From Roseiflexaceae bacterium (GTDB lineage Bacteria > Chloroflexota > Chloroflexia > Chloroflexales > Roseiflexaceae), in the NCBI GenBank assembly GCA_014381165.1, contig JACMIM010000245.1, forward strand, positions 1-13,312: a stretch of 13,312 bases of DNA, given 5' to 3'. The notes below the pieces were generated by a model that did not search any database, was not told the origin of the DNA, and was given only the letters and a program-made list of their open reading frames with translations. Below are positions 5,481 through 11,815 of this stretch, piece by piece. Made by a program: the position numbers and the translations under genes. Every line of letters begins with the position of its first letter. Positions within the stretch are counted from its first letter, which is position 1.

Positions 5481-6911
5481 TTAGCCTGCGCTTTGCTCAG
5501 GCAGCGGGCGAGCCAGGCGGTAGCGCAGATACGCTTTGAGTTCGCCGACGATGTTTGGCAAGGTCGTGCGCATCCAGGTGTCGGCGACTTTTGCGATTCC
5601 ACTGCTGTAAGTTGGGTACGGAAACACCAAGCGGTAGATGCGATACAGCGAGATGCGCTCGGAAATCGCAAGGTTGAAGAATGAAATCAGCTCGGATGCA
5701 TGCGGGCCAACCACAGTAGCACCGAGAATTCGTCCGGTCAGGCGCACTGCATCGATGATGATAAAGCCATGGCGAACGCCGTCGGTATAGCCGCGGTCGA
5801 TGTCTTTGAACTCGACCCGAATGCGCTGGATGAGCTGAGGGTGATACTGGCGCGCGATCGCGTCAGGCATCATGCCAACCTGGGCAACCTCTGGCTCGCT
5901 GAAGGTGGCATTTGGAAACAGCGGCTCACGGCCAAACGCCGGCAGTAGCGGAAAGGCGATTCGTTGCACCACGCGCCGGCCCTGGGCGTTAGCCGAATGG
6001 GTGTAGGTGGATGTGCGCGTGACATCGCCGATCGCATACACGCCGTCCGCTGTCGTCTTGCCGTAGCTGTCGGTCTCGATCCCCTGCTCACTCCAGCGCG
6101 CCCCAGTTTGCGTCAACGACTGATCGATGTGACGCTCACGGCCCACAGCTAACAACACGTAATCCACGCCCGCCATCGCCAACAGCCCCTGGTTCGACTG
6201 AATGTGCAGCGTCGCGCCGACCTGATCGTAGCGATCTGGTGTAGCGCGCGTATGCACCGCGATGCCGCGCTCGGCAAGCGAAGCCGCCAACGCCTCAGAT
6301 GCTTCTGGGATAGCCTGTTCGAGCACGCGCGAGCTGCGTGTCACCAGCGAAACCTGGCTGCCCAGGCGCTGAAAAGCGAAGGCCAGCTCCATCGCGATCA
6401 CACCAGAGCCGATGATCGCCAGATGACGGGGCGGCTGCACTAGCTCGAAGACGGTTTCGTTGGTCAGCATGCGCTCGGCTGGCAGGCCGGGGATATCGAC
6501 CATGCGTGGGCGCGAGCCGGTGGCAACCACAATGCTGTCGGCAGTCAGCAGCTGGCGTGCGCCATCTTCGGCCTGCACCTCTAGGCGACGCGGGGCCAGA
6601 AAGCGCGCCCAGCCGTGAATAAGTGTCAGGTGTTTGGTCGCGCCAACACTGCTGGTTTCTTCGTCGCGCAGATGATTACGTTTGTGCTGGGTTTCGGCCA
6701 GGGCCTGTGCGCCGCCGACGCCGCTGCGGGCCTGGTGAATAAGCGTTTTGGAGGGAATGCAGCCGACATTGGTGCAATCGCCGCCGACGTGGCGAGCTTC
6801 CACCAGCGCGACCTCGCGGCCAAGGTTGGCCAGGCCGATCGCAACCGTCAGACCGCCCGAACCCGCACCAATCACGATTGTTTCAAAATGACCGTTGGAG
6901 ATATTCTTCAT
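5481..6911 (-). CDS. FAD-dependent pyridine nucleotide-disulfide oxidoreductase (MerA/dihydrolipoamide dehydrogenase-like)
   Basis: The 476-residue protein is a full-length class I flavin disulfide reductase. It has the FAD motif IGAGSGG (14-20), redox-active pair Cys46/Cys51 in GGDCTNVGCIPSK, NAD(P) motif IIGSGVIAME (166-175), second FAD motif VYAIGDV (291-297), and a dimerisation domain from about 340. Lipoamide dehydrogenases carry a His-Glu dyad in HPTLSE; here the same place reads YPTYSS (Tyr432, Ser437), as in MerA-like proteins with Tyr. The N-terminal metal-binding domain and C-terminal Cys pair of true mercuric reductase are absent, so mercury resistance is not supported. Such flavoproteins are often next to or fused with TVP38/TMEM64 proteins, and one lies 20 bases upstream here. 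The start ATG lies six bases after TATAAT. The electron acceptor is unknown. Confidence 0.85.
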   Translation of the reverse strand: MKNISNGHFETIVIGAGSGGLTVAIGLANLGREVALVEARHVGGDCTNVGCIPSKTLIHQARSGVGGAQALAETQHKRNHLRDEETSSVGATKHLTLIHGWARFLAPRRLEVQAEDGARQLLTADSIVVATGSRPRMVDIPGLPAERMLTNETVFELVQPPRHLAIIGSGVIAMELAFAFQRLGSQVSLVTRSSRVLEQAIPEASEALAASLAERGIAVHTRATPDRYDQVGATLHIQSNQGLLAMAGVDYVLLAVGRERHIDQSLTQTGARWSEQGIETDSYGKTTADGVYAIGDVTRTSTYTHSANAQGRRVVQRIAFPLLPAFGREPLFPNATFSEPEVAQVGMMPDAIARQYHPQLIQRIRVEFKDIDRGYTDGVRHGFIIIDAVRLTGRILGATVVGPHASELISFFNLAISERISLYRIYRLVFPYPTYSSGIAKVADTWMRTTLPNIVGELKAYLRYRLARPLPEQSAG

Positions 6912-6923
6912 AGCTTGATTATA
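6912..6923 (-). promoter_or_regulatory. -10 box placed for a leaderless flavoprotein mRNA
   Basis: On the minus strand a perfect TATAAT (complement of 6918-6923) is followed by six bases and then the ATG. This is the same geometry as at the tyrosine recombinase. The 20-base gap after the TVP38 stop is AT-rich and has no ribosome site. A -35 box is not convincing. The flavoprotein may therefore be transcribed on its own as well as with the upstream genes. Confidence 0.5.
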
Positions 6924-6931
6924 TATTCTTT

Positions 6932-7654
6932 TCAGCTAGCATCACGGCGTTTGAGCAGGCGCGCAAACGCCAGACCGGCGACGAATAGTGCCGCCGACGC
7001 TGCTAAAGCCCATGGATTGAACAGTGACGGACTCACGCGCCCGGCAAAAATATCGTCGATATCGACCGACGACCCGGCCAGCACAAACGTCAGCGTGCCC
7101 GGCAGCGAGCCGATGATAGTGGCCAGGATGAACGGCTGGTAGGCGACGCGCAGAAAGCCAGCCAGGTAGTTGACCAGATCGTATGGCAGAAAGATCAGCC
7201 GCATGACCAGCACGGTCGAGAAGGCATTGGCGCGCATGCGCTCGGCGTAGCGCCCGATTACGCCTGCGGATTGGCCCTCTGGCAGGACACCCTGGCCCAG
7301 CAGACGGCCAAACACATAGGCAACCGTGGCCGAAAGGTTTGCGCCGATGATGGTGTAAAGCGTGCCAAGCAGCGGCCCCCAGATCGCGCCGCCCAGCAGC
7401 GTAAGCACCGTTGCCGAGAACAGCGCGAGCGGGCGCAGCATATAAATGAACACATATAGCACAGGGCCGAGCGGAGTGCGTAGCAAGGCCACGCCGTCCT
7501 GCAAAATCTGTAATGCTGAACGCCCACTGATCGCCGCATACAGCGCGAAGCTGCCGATCAATGCCGCCCAGATCAGCGCCGCCAGCAGCTTTTGCCAGTT
7601 GCGAGCAAGCCAAGTAGGCGGTGTGGGCGGTGTGGAAGGTACAGCATCATTCAT
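6932..7654 (-). CDS. TVP38/TMEM64-family membrane protein (SNARE-associated/DedA-like)
   Basis: This 240-residue multi-pass membrane protein has a first membrane segment at about 22-42, hydrophobic segments at about 63-90, a re-entrant-type loop with GGAIWGPLLGTLYT (88-101) and GANLSATVAYVFG, then Arg152-Leu-Ile-Phe-Leu-Pro157 and Asn162-Tyr in the second loop, and a last segment at about 214-234. These are hallmarks of the PF09335 family, related to the DedA and VTT-domain proteins implicated in lipid scrambling or transport. A short Pro/Thr-rich N-terminus faces one side and a basic LLKRRD tail ends the protein. It lies between a phospholipid-synthesis-type enzyme (47 bases upstream) and the flavoprotein (20 bases downstream), so co-transcription is likely. 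No good ribosome site precedes the ATG. The transported or flipped substrate is unknown. Confidence 0.85.
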   Translation of the reverse strand: MNDAVPSTPPTPPTWLARNWQKLLAALIWAALIGSFALYAAISGRSALQILQDGVALLRTPLGPVLYVFIYMLRPLALFSATVLTLLGGAIWGPLLGTLYTIIGANLSATVAYVFGRLLGQGVLPEGQSAGVIGRYAERMRANAFSTVLVMRLIFLPYDLVNYLAGFLRVAYQPFILATIIGSLPGTLTFVLAGSSVDIDDIFAGRVSPSLFNPWALAASAALFVAGLAFARLLKRRDAS

Positions 7655-7664
7655 GAAGTATCGC

Positions 7665-7685
7665 GGATTGTGGATTGCAGATTAC
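7665..7685. repeat. Three degenerate heptad repeats (GGATTGN)
   Basis: Units GGATTGT, GGATTGC and AGATTAC follow one another in the 47-base gap between the CDP-alcohol phosphotransferase and TVP38 genes. A related trio lies at 8378-8398 on the other side of the phosphotransferase gene. Short tandem heptads of this sort are known from cyanobacterial genomes (STRR sequences); a functional role here is not evident. Confidence 0.5.
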
Positions 7686-7701
7686 CCAGCGAAGCTGCAA
7701 T

Positions 7702-8310
7702 TTATAAATGTTTGATTGCCCAGACGATACGCTGGCACGTTGTAACGATGACAAGCAGGGCCATCAGGCTGAACAGCGGCACCAGCCAACTGGGCAGCAG
7801 CAAAAAGAGTGTGAAGAACACAATCGTTTCCGCGCCCTCGATCAGGCCGCCAGGCATGGTGATGGTGGTCAACTCGCCATTCGCCTGCGCGCCCTGGCTG
7901 CGCTTTTCCAGCAGGGCGGCCAAATACATCCACGATGAAGCATTGATATAGAAGCTGGCCAGCAGCAGGGCCAGCGCGAGATAGCCGCCGACCGTATGCA
8001 CGCCCAGCGCCAAGCCAATCGGCACGATCGCATAGATAAGGGTATCCAGCACAATATCGAGATAGCCGCCAAGATCGCTCTGGCGGTTATTATGTCGAGC
8101 CAACGTGCCGTCGAGGCCATCGAGCAGCCGATTGAGTGCCCACAGGAATACCGCCGCAGCAGCCTGTTGCTGCCAGGCCGCTGCCGCCGCCGCAACGCCA
8201 ATCAGTGCGGCAGCGACTGTCACAAGGGTAGGATCGAGATTGCGCAACGGACCAGTGGCCAGCGGTATGAGCAAGCGCTCCTTCGGGACGCGCAGCACCC
8301 GATCGAACAT
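7702..8310 (-). CDS. CDP-alcohol phosphatidyltransferase family membrane enzyme
   Basis: The protein has 202 residues and about six membrane segments. The complete family signature is present: Asp64-x2-Asp67-Gly68-x2-Ala71-Arg72-x8-Gly81-x3-Asp85-x3-Asp89 (within LLDGLDGTLARHNN and GGYLDIVLD). It binds two metal ions and the CDP-linked donor. The family transfers a phosphatidyl or similar group from a CDP-alcohol to an alcohol such as glycerol-phosphate, inositol-phosphate or serine; the acceptor cannot be read from this sequence. The start at 8310 is preferred because GGGAG lies five bases upstream on the minus strand. An in-frame GTG at 8340 would add ten residues without a ribosome site. 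It is 77 bases after the DUF4173 gene and before the TVP38 gene, suggesting an envelope-lipid unit. Confidence 0.87.
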   Translation of the reverse strand: MFDRVLRVPKERLLIPLATGPLRNLDPTLVTVAAALIGVAAAAAAWQQQAAAAVFLWALNRLLDGLDGTLARHNNRQSDLGGYLDIVLDTLIYAIVPIGLALGVHTVGGYLALALLLASFYINASSWMYLAALLEKRSQGAQANGELTTITMPGGLIEGAETIVFFTLFLLLPSWLVPLFSLMALLVIVTTCQRIVWAIKHL

Positions 8311-8377
8311 GCAATCTCCCAGGTTGTCCTCACCCGCCACGTTTCAACACTCTACCCTACGGATGGACACGGCGTGT

Positions 8378-8398
8378 AGATTGCAGATCAGGGATTAA
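8378..8398. repeat. Three degenerate heptad repeats overlapping the DUF4173 stop
   Basis: Units AGATTGC, AGATCAG and GGATTAA are related to the heptads at 7665-7685. The stop codon and the last residues of the DUF4173 protein lie inside this run, so repeat expansion or insertion may have reshaped the extreme C-terminus. Confidence 0.4.
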
Positions 8399-9890
8399 CT
8401 TCCGGCAGCTGTGTTGCGGCGCGGGCGGCCTGGGCGCGCGCCCACGTCCAGGCGGGCCAACCCTGTTCGGATAACGCCGCGCCGATCGTGGCGCTCTGGT
8501 CGCGTATCGCTGCATCCAGCGTAGCTTGTGCAGGTTGGTCGAAGGCGGGCATGTGCGCGACAATCGCCGGCGCTGCGTCGGCGGAAAGCGTGCTGAGGTA
8601 TACGGCATCAAGATCGCCGCTAGCCGCGTAGCGCGCCGCGTTGGCCTGAACGATTAGCGCCTGCGGGTTGACCAGGTTCAGCACCAGCAGATACAGCAGT
8701 GCCGACGCTATACCACCGATCGCAAACAGCCGCAGACGCGCCCGCGCCAGAGTAAACAGAAACAACGTGAGCAGCACCGCTAGCCAGACCATAAACGTGT
8801 GCGTGTACACGCGTAACTCGGTAAAGCCATAGGCCGCCTCGTACAGCCACATGCGCTGAAAGGCCGAGGCGAGCATTGCTAACACCAGGACAACCACAAG
8901 CGCACTAGCGGCGGTGAAGCGCCGGCGTTTAATCGCCGTGCTGCGGTCGGTCAGCAGGGCCAACGCCAGCAACAGGGCCAGCGCCAGGCAGGCGACCGTC
9001 ACCAGTTCAAAGAAGCCGCGCCGCGCATACTCGGCGAAGCTCAGGCCGGTACGGGCCAGCGTATCCAGCCCACCAAACAAATAGGTGCCCTGGATGGCCA
9101 CGAATGCACCAAACAGCGCATTGACCGCGATCAGCACCGATAGCGCCTCGACCGCGCCGATCGGACGCCAGGCCAGCCTCTCGGCGTGCAGGCGCTGGGT
9201 ATCGCCCTCGGCGGGCAGCGTGGGCGCGGCGGCAGACAGCGCGCCAACCAGGCCTCCGGCGCAGATAAATGCGGCAAAGCCGATCATAAACATGTGACGA
9301 ACAACCGTGTTTGCATCCAGTGGCAGCCGAAAGCTGAACAGCTGGCCGACATAGCTGGCGAACACGCTGTCGGCGGCGACCAGTAACGCGCCGAAGCACA
9401 CGAGCACGGGAGTGGCCAGCGCCAGGCCGCGCAGCACCGGCGCGCTCCGGCCCAGCTTGATCTGGCCAACTGGCAGCGCGCCCAGGCATTGGAACACCAG
9501 CGTAAACGGCAGCAGGCCGATCATTACGCTGGTATAGATCAGGCGGCCCAGCCAGTCTGCGAACCGGTGGTCGGCCACGCCACGAAAATGCACGACCAGC
9601 AGCAGCAGCAGCGTGAGCACGGCCAAGCTGTTAAGAACAACCAGGGTCGGCGCATCGCGCAGGGCCAGCATGCTGGCGAACAGCAGCGCGCCCGCGCTGG
9701 CCGCAATCGCAACGCGCGAAGGCGGGCGACCTTCGCGCGCACTGAGCCAGCCCAGCGCCACCAGGCCAAGCGCGACGAATAGTGGGGCCGAGACACCAAG
9801 CCAGCGGCCAAACAACAGTAGGTCGGCGACGACGCCAAGCAGCAGCGCAAGGGTGAGCGCGCGGAACGGCGATTGGAGCGGTGTGTTCAT
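8388..9890 (-). CDS. DUF4173-domain polytopic membrane protein
   Basis: This 500-residue protein has about a dozen hydrophobic segments followed by a soluble C-terminal part of about 95 residues. The segment QRMWLYEAAYGFTELRVY followed by FMVWLAVLL (about 343-375) and, after the last membrane helix, NPQALIVQAN...DLDAVYLSTLSADA are characteristic of the DUF4173 family. These proteins have no established biochemical role; in other bacteria they are often encoded near regulators or sensor kinases. The ATG at 9890 is chosen because the sequence upstream in frame (a GTG at 9920) is unlike the family and abuts a repeat. The ribosome site is weak (GAGA). It is probably the first gene of the minus-strand group running through the phosphotransferase, TVP38 and flavoprotein. 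Function unknown. Confidence 0.82.
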   Translation of the reverse strand: MNTPLQSPFRALTLALLLGVVADLLLFGRWLGVSAPLFVALGLVALGWLSAREGRPPSRVAIAASAGALLFASMLALRDAPTLVVLNSLAVLTLLLLLVVHFRGVADHRFADWLGRLIYTSVMIGLLPFTLVFQCLGALPVGQIKLGRSAPVLRGLALATPVLVCFGALLVAADSVFASYVGQLFSFRLPLDANTVVRHMFMIGFAAFICAGGLVGALSAAAPTLPAEGDTQRLHAERLAWRPIGAVEALSVLIAVNALFGAFVAIQGTYLFGGLDTLARTGLSFAEYARRGFFELVTVACLALALLLALALLTDRSTAIKRRRFTAASALVVVLVLAMLASAFQRMWLYEAAYGFTELRVYTHTFMVWLAVLLTLFLFTLARARLRLFAIGGIASALLYLLVLNLVNPQALIVQANAARYAASGDLDAVYLSTLSADAAPAIVAHMPAFDQPAQATLDAAIRDQSATIGAALSEQGWPAWTWARAQAARAATQLPEVNP

Positions 9891-9923
9891 AGAATTCTCG
9901 TTGTGCTGGAACGAATCCACTCA

Positions 9924-9993
9924 AATAACCACGAAGACACGAAGACACGAAGGCCGAAAAGAGGCAGATGCATGAACTTCGTATCTTCGTGGT
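9924..9993. repeat. Interspersed CCACGAAG-type repeat forming an inverted repeat
   Basis: Two and a half tandem ACGAAGAC octamers (9931-9952) are followed about 30 bases later by a reverse-complement arm. Arms 9928-9944 and 9977-9993 pair at 16 of 17 positions. This CCACGAAGACACGAAG type is a widespread interspersed repeat in environmental bacterial genomes, often mistaken for short genes with TRRHEDTK-like peptides. It lies in the 277-base gap between the divergent DUF4173 and M50B genes. The rest of that gap (9994-10167) shows no gene or convincing promoter apart from the ribosome site of the M50B gene. Confidence 0.7.
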
Positions 9994-10167
9994 GACGGTT
10001 CGGTGTGTCCTTACGTGGCTTGTTATAGCCCATGTGGCAGGGCGTTTCCACCGGCTGCGTGCGTGTTGGGCAGCACCTGAGTGCTTGACCGCATCTAGCG
10101 CAACAAGCTGGGGCCGCAGTTCGTCGCATCAGCAAGCGTAGGCGAGGTGGGTGAGAAGGAGCAGGCA

Positions 10168-10854
10168 ATGCAAGCATCAGGGATGGATAAACGGCGTGAG
10201 CTACTCAGCGTGATTGGCGTCGCCGTGGCGATTCTCGTGCTTTGGCATGTGCCGTTGTTTGGTTGGGTGTTCTATCCGTTTCAACTGTTCGGCACGTTTA
10301 TTCACGAGATCAGCCATGGCCTGGCGGCGATCATCACAGGCGGCAGTTTCAACCGCTTTGTCGTCAACCCCGATCTATCGGGCGTGGCCTGGTCGGCGGG
10401 CGGGCTGCGCTGGGTGGTCAGCAGCGCGGGCTACATTGGCAGCGCCTTGTTTGGCGGGCTGCTGGTGCTGCTAGCGGCCAGGCGCATGCCAGCGCGGCGC
10501 GTGCTGTACTGGCTCGGCATCGCGTTGGGCGTATTGTGCCTGCTGTTTGTGCGTAATCTATTTGGCGTGTTGAGTGGGCTGGTACTGGCCTCGGCGCTGG
10601 TGCTGGCCGGGCAGCGGCTGCGGGTGCAGTGGGCCGAGTGGCTGCTGCTTATCCTGGGCGTTCAGCTGATGCTGGATGGCGTGAACAGCCTGTTTAGCCT
10701 GGTATTCTTGTCAGCCCGTAGCACCGTGACCACCGACGCGGCGATCATGGCGCAAGCGACCGGTGTTCCAAGCCTGATTTGGGCCGTGCTGTGGACGGTG
10801 GCGTCGCTGGGAATCTTGGCGGCGACACTGCGGCTGGCATACGGACGGCGGTAG
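10168..10854 (+). CDS. M50B-family membrane metallopeptidase (site-2-protease-like)
   Basis: The 228-residue protein consists mostly of membrane helices (about 13-33, 86-104, 112-129, 132-148, 157-182, 203-224). The zinc motif HEISH (46-50) lies at the start of a helix preceded by FQLFGTF. Asp170-Gly171 in LMLDGVNSLF sits where S2P-type proteases have the third ligand, and the DAAIMAQATGVP segment (190-201) is typical of the M50B group (PF13398). These proteins resemble intramembrane proteases, but substrates of the small M50B type are generally unknown. The ATG at 10168 is chosen because AAGGAG (10156-10161) lies six bases upstream; a GTG at 10147 would include that ribosome site. It converges with the FHA gene across a shared hairpin. 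Confidence 0.8.
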   Translation: MQASGMDKRRELLSVIGVAVAILVLWHVPLFGWVFYPFQLFGTFIHEISHGLAAIITGGSFNRFVVNPDLSGVAWSAGGLRWVVSSAGYIGSALFGGLLVLLAARRMPARRVLYWLGIALGVLCLLFVRNLFGVLSGLVLASALVLAGQRLRVQWAEWLLLILGVQLMLDGVNSLFSLVFLSARSTVTTDAAIMAQATGVPSLIWAVLWTVASLGILAATLRLAYGRR

Positions 10855-10860
10855 GAGCAC

Positions 10861-10896
10861 GATACGCAGTCGGGGTACGATACGCGGTCGGGGCAC
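10861..10896. repeat. Two tandem 18-bp units preceding the terminator hairpin
   Basis: Units GATACGCAGTCGGGGTAC (10861-10878) and GATACGCGGTCGGGGCAC (10879-10896) differ at two positions. The second unit doubles as the left arm of the hairpin at 10882-10919, as if the palindrome grew by duplication of its own arm. Confidence 0.7.
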
Positions 10897-10919
10897 GGTA
10901 TATCGTGCCCCGACCGCGT
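10882..10919. terminator. Bidirectional hairpin between convergent genes
   Basis: Arms 10882-10897 and 10904-10919 are perfectly complementary over 16 bases (ACGCGGTCGGGGCACG and its complement) around a GTATAT loop. It lies between the stops of the M50B gene (+) and the FHA gene (-), so it can serve both strands. The stem is very stable but no clear T-tract follows, so it could also be a palindromic repeat that merely stabilises 3' ends. Confidence 0.55.
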
Positions 10920-10927
10920 GTTGTGCC

Positions 10928-11668
10928 CTACAATCGGGTTGTTTGCAGGATATAGCGAAAGAACAGCTGGAGGTTGCCGACGCGGATGGTGGTTTTATCC
11001 ATCAGCATGGTTGGCATGCGCGGCGCGATCTGCGTGTCGTTGAGAAACGTGCCATTGGTGCTGCTCAGATCCTCGATCTCCCACTGGCTCTCGCGCAGGC
11101 GTAGCACGGCGTGGCTGCGACTGACGCCCATCGAGCCGCCGCCGAATGCTGTGGTATCGATCTCGGGCTTGCGTTGCGCGCCCACGTCGGCCCAACCGAT
11201 TGTGAGATCGCCATGCGCCGGGTCGAGTGGCAGGCGCACATTCGAGGGCAGCACGAGTTCGCATGGTGGGATGGTCACGGCGGTGCGGCCAAATGCAGCA
11301 TAGGAGCTGCGCAGCTGGCTGAGTTCGATTTGGTAGCGGTCGATCAGGGCCGTGATGCGGGCGCGCTCGCGCTCGAAGTTGTCGATCTCGCGCTCTTTGC
11401 GCTCGATCTCAGTGATCAACCCAAGCTGGCGCTCGTGGCCCACGAGCACGTCGCGCTGCTGCTGCAACTCCTGATCGCGCACGGCCACATCGGTGCGCGC
11501 CCGCGCAATGCCGTCCTCGGTGATCTGGCGAAGCGGCGCAGCTTGGCTGCTTACGGCGCGCTCATTGGTGGTGAGCCAATCGCGCAACTGGCGCAGCTCG
11601 CGGTCGAGCTGGCCGATCACGCGGCGAGCTTCCTGGATTTGTCGCTCCAATGTTGGGCGATCGGTCAT
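10928..11668 (-). CDS. FHA-domain protein with long N-terminal coiled coil
   Basis: The protein has 246 residues. Residues 1-120 are highly charged heptad-rich helix (LERQIQEARR, EIERKEREIDNFERERARI), i.e. a probable coiled coil. The FHA domain occupies about 137-243, with SRSHA (183-187), the central strand WEIEDL and STNGTFLN (203-210). FHA domains bind phosphothreonine peptides, usually as readers in Ser/Thr-kinase signalling. The Arg of the usual GR motif in the first strands is replaced here (IGWAD, Trp159), so phosphate binding may be altered. It has no membrane segment, so it is probably cytoplasmic. GGAG lies six bases before the ATG on the minus strand. It follows the sensor kinase gene on the same strand after 147 bases. 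The partner kinase is not in the window. Confidence 0.85.
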   Translation of the reverse strand: MTDRPTLERQIQEARRVIGQLDRELRQLRDWLTTNERAVSSQAAPLRQITEDGIARARTDVAVRDQELQQQRDVLVGHERQLGLITEIERKEREIDNFERERARITALIDRYQIELSQLRSSYAAFGRTAVTIPPCELVLPSNVRLPLDPAHGDLTIGWADVGAQRKPEIDTTAFGGGSMGVSRSHAVLRLRESQWEIEDLSSTNGTFLNDTQIAPRMPTMLMDKTTIRVGNLQLFFRYILQTTRL

Positions 11669-11706
11669 AGCTGGCTCCTATATCGGAACTTTCTACCCCT
11701 CATTAG

Positions 11707-11755
11707 CCCGGCGCTGAAGCGCCGGGTCGGTGAGCGGGCAACGAATCGTCGTTGC
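11707..11755. repeat. Two adjacent perfect palindromic hairpins upstream of the FHA gene
   Basis: CCCGGCGC-TGAA-GCGCCGGG (11707-11726) and GCAACGA-ATCG-TCGTTGC (11738-11755) are perfect 8- and 7-bp stems with tetraloops. They lie in the 147-base gap between the histidine kinase stop and the FHA start. Neither is followed by a T-tract on the minus strand. They could end the kinase transcript, protect mRNA ends, or be interspersed palindromes. No clear promoter was found for the FHA gene in this gap. Confidence 0.6.
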
Positions 11756-11815
11756 TGCACAACAATACGTCATATCGATGTAGACGAAGCGTGTAGGGCG
11801 CTTGTTGCGCTGTTG

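Noticed and set aside
5481..6911. Mercuric reductase (merA) as a firm call
   Set aside because: No heavy-metal-associated N-terminal domain, no C-terminal vicinal cysteines, and no mer genes nearby. Only family-level similarity is supported.
10085..10113. TTGACC as a -35 box for the M50B gene
   Set aside because: No acceptable -10 box occurs at 16-18 bases downstream.
9887..10177. Small minus-strand frame with an RHHEDTK-like peptide
   Set aside because: The peptide is the translation of the CCACGAAG interspersed repeat, a known source of false gene calls.
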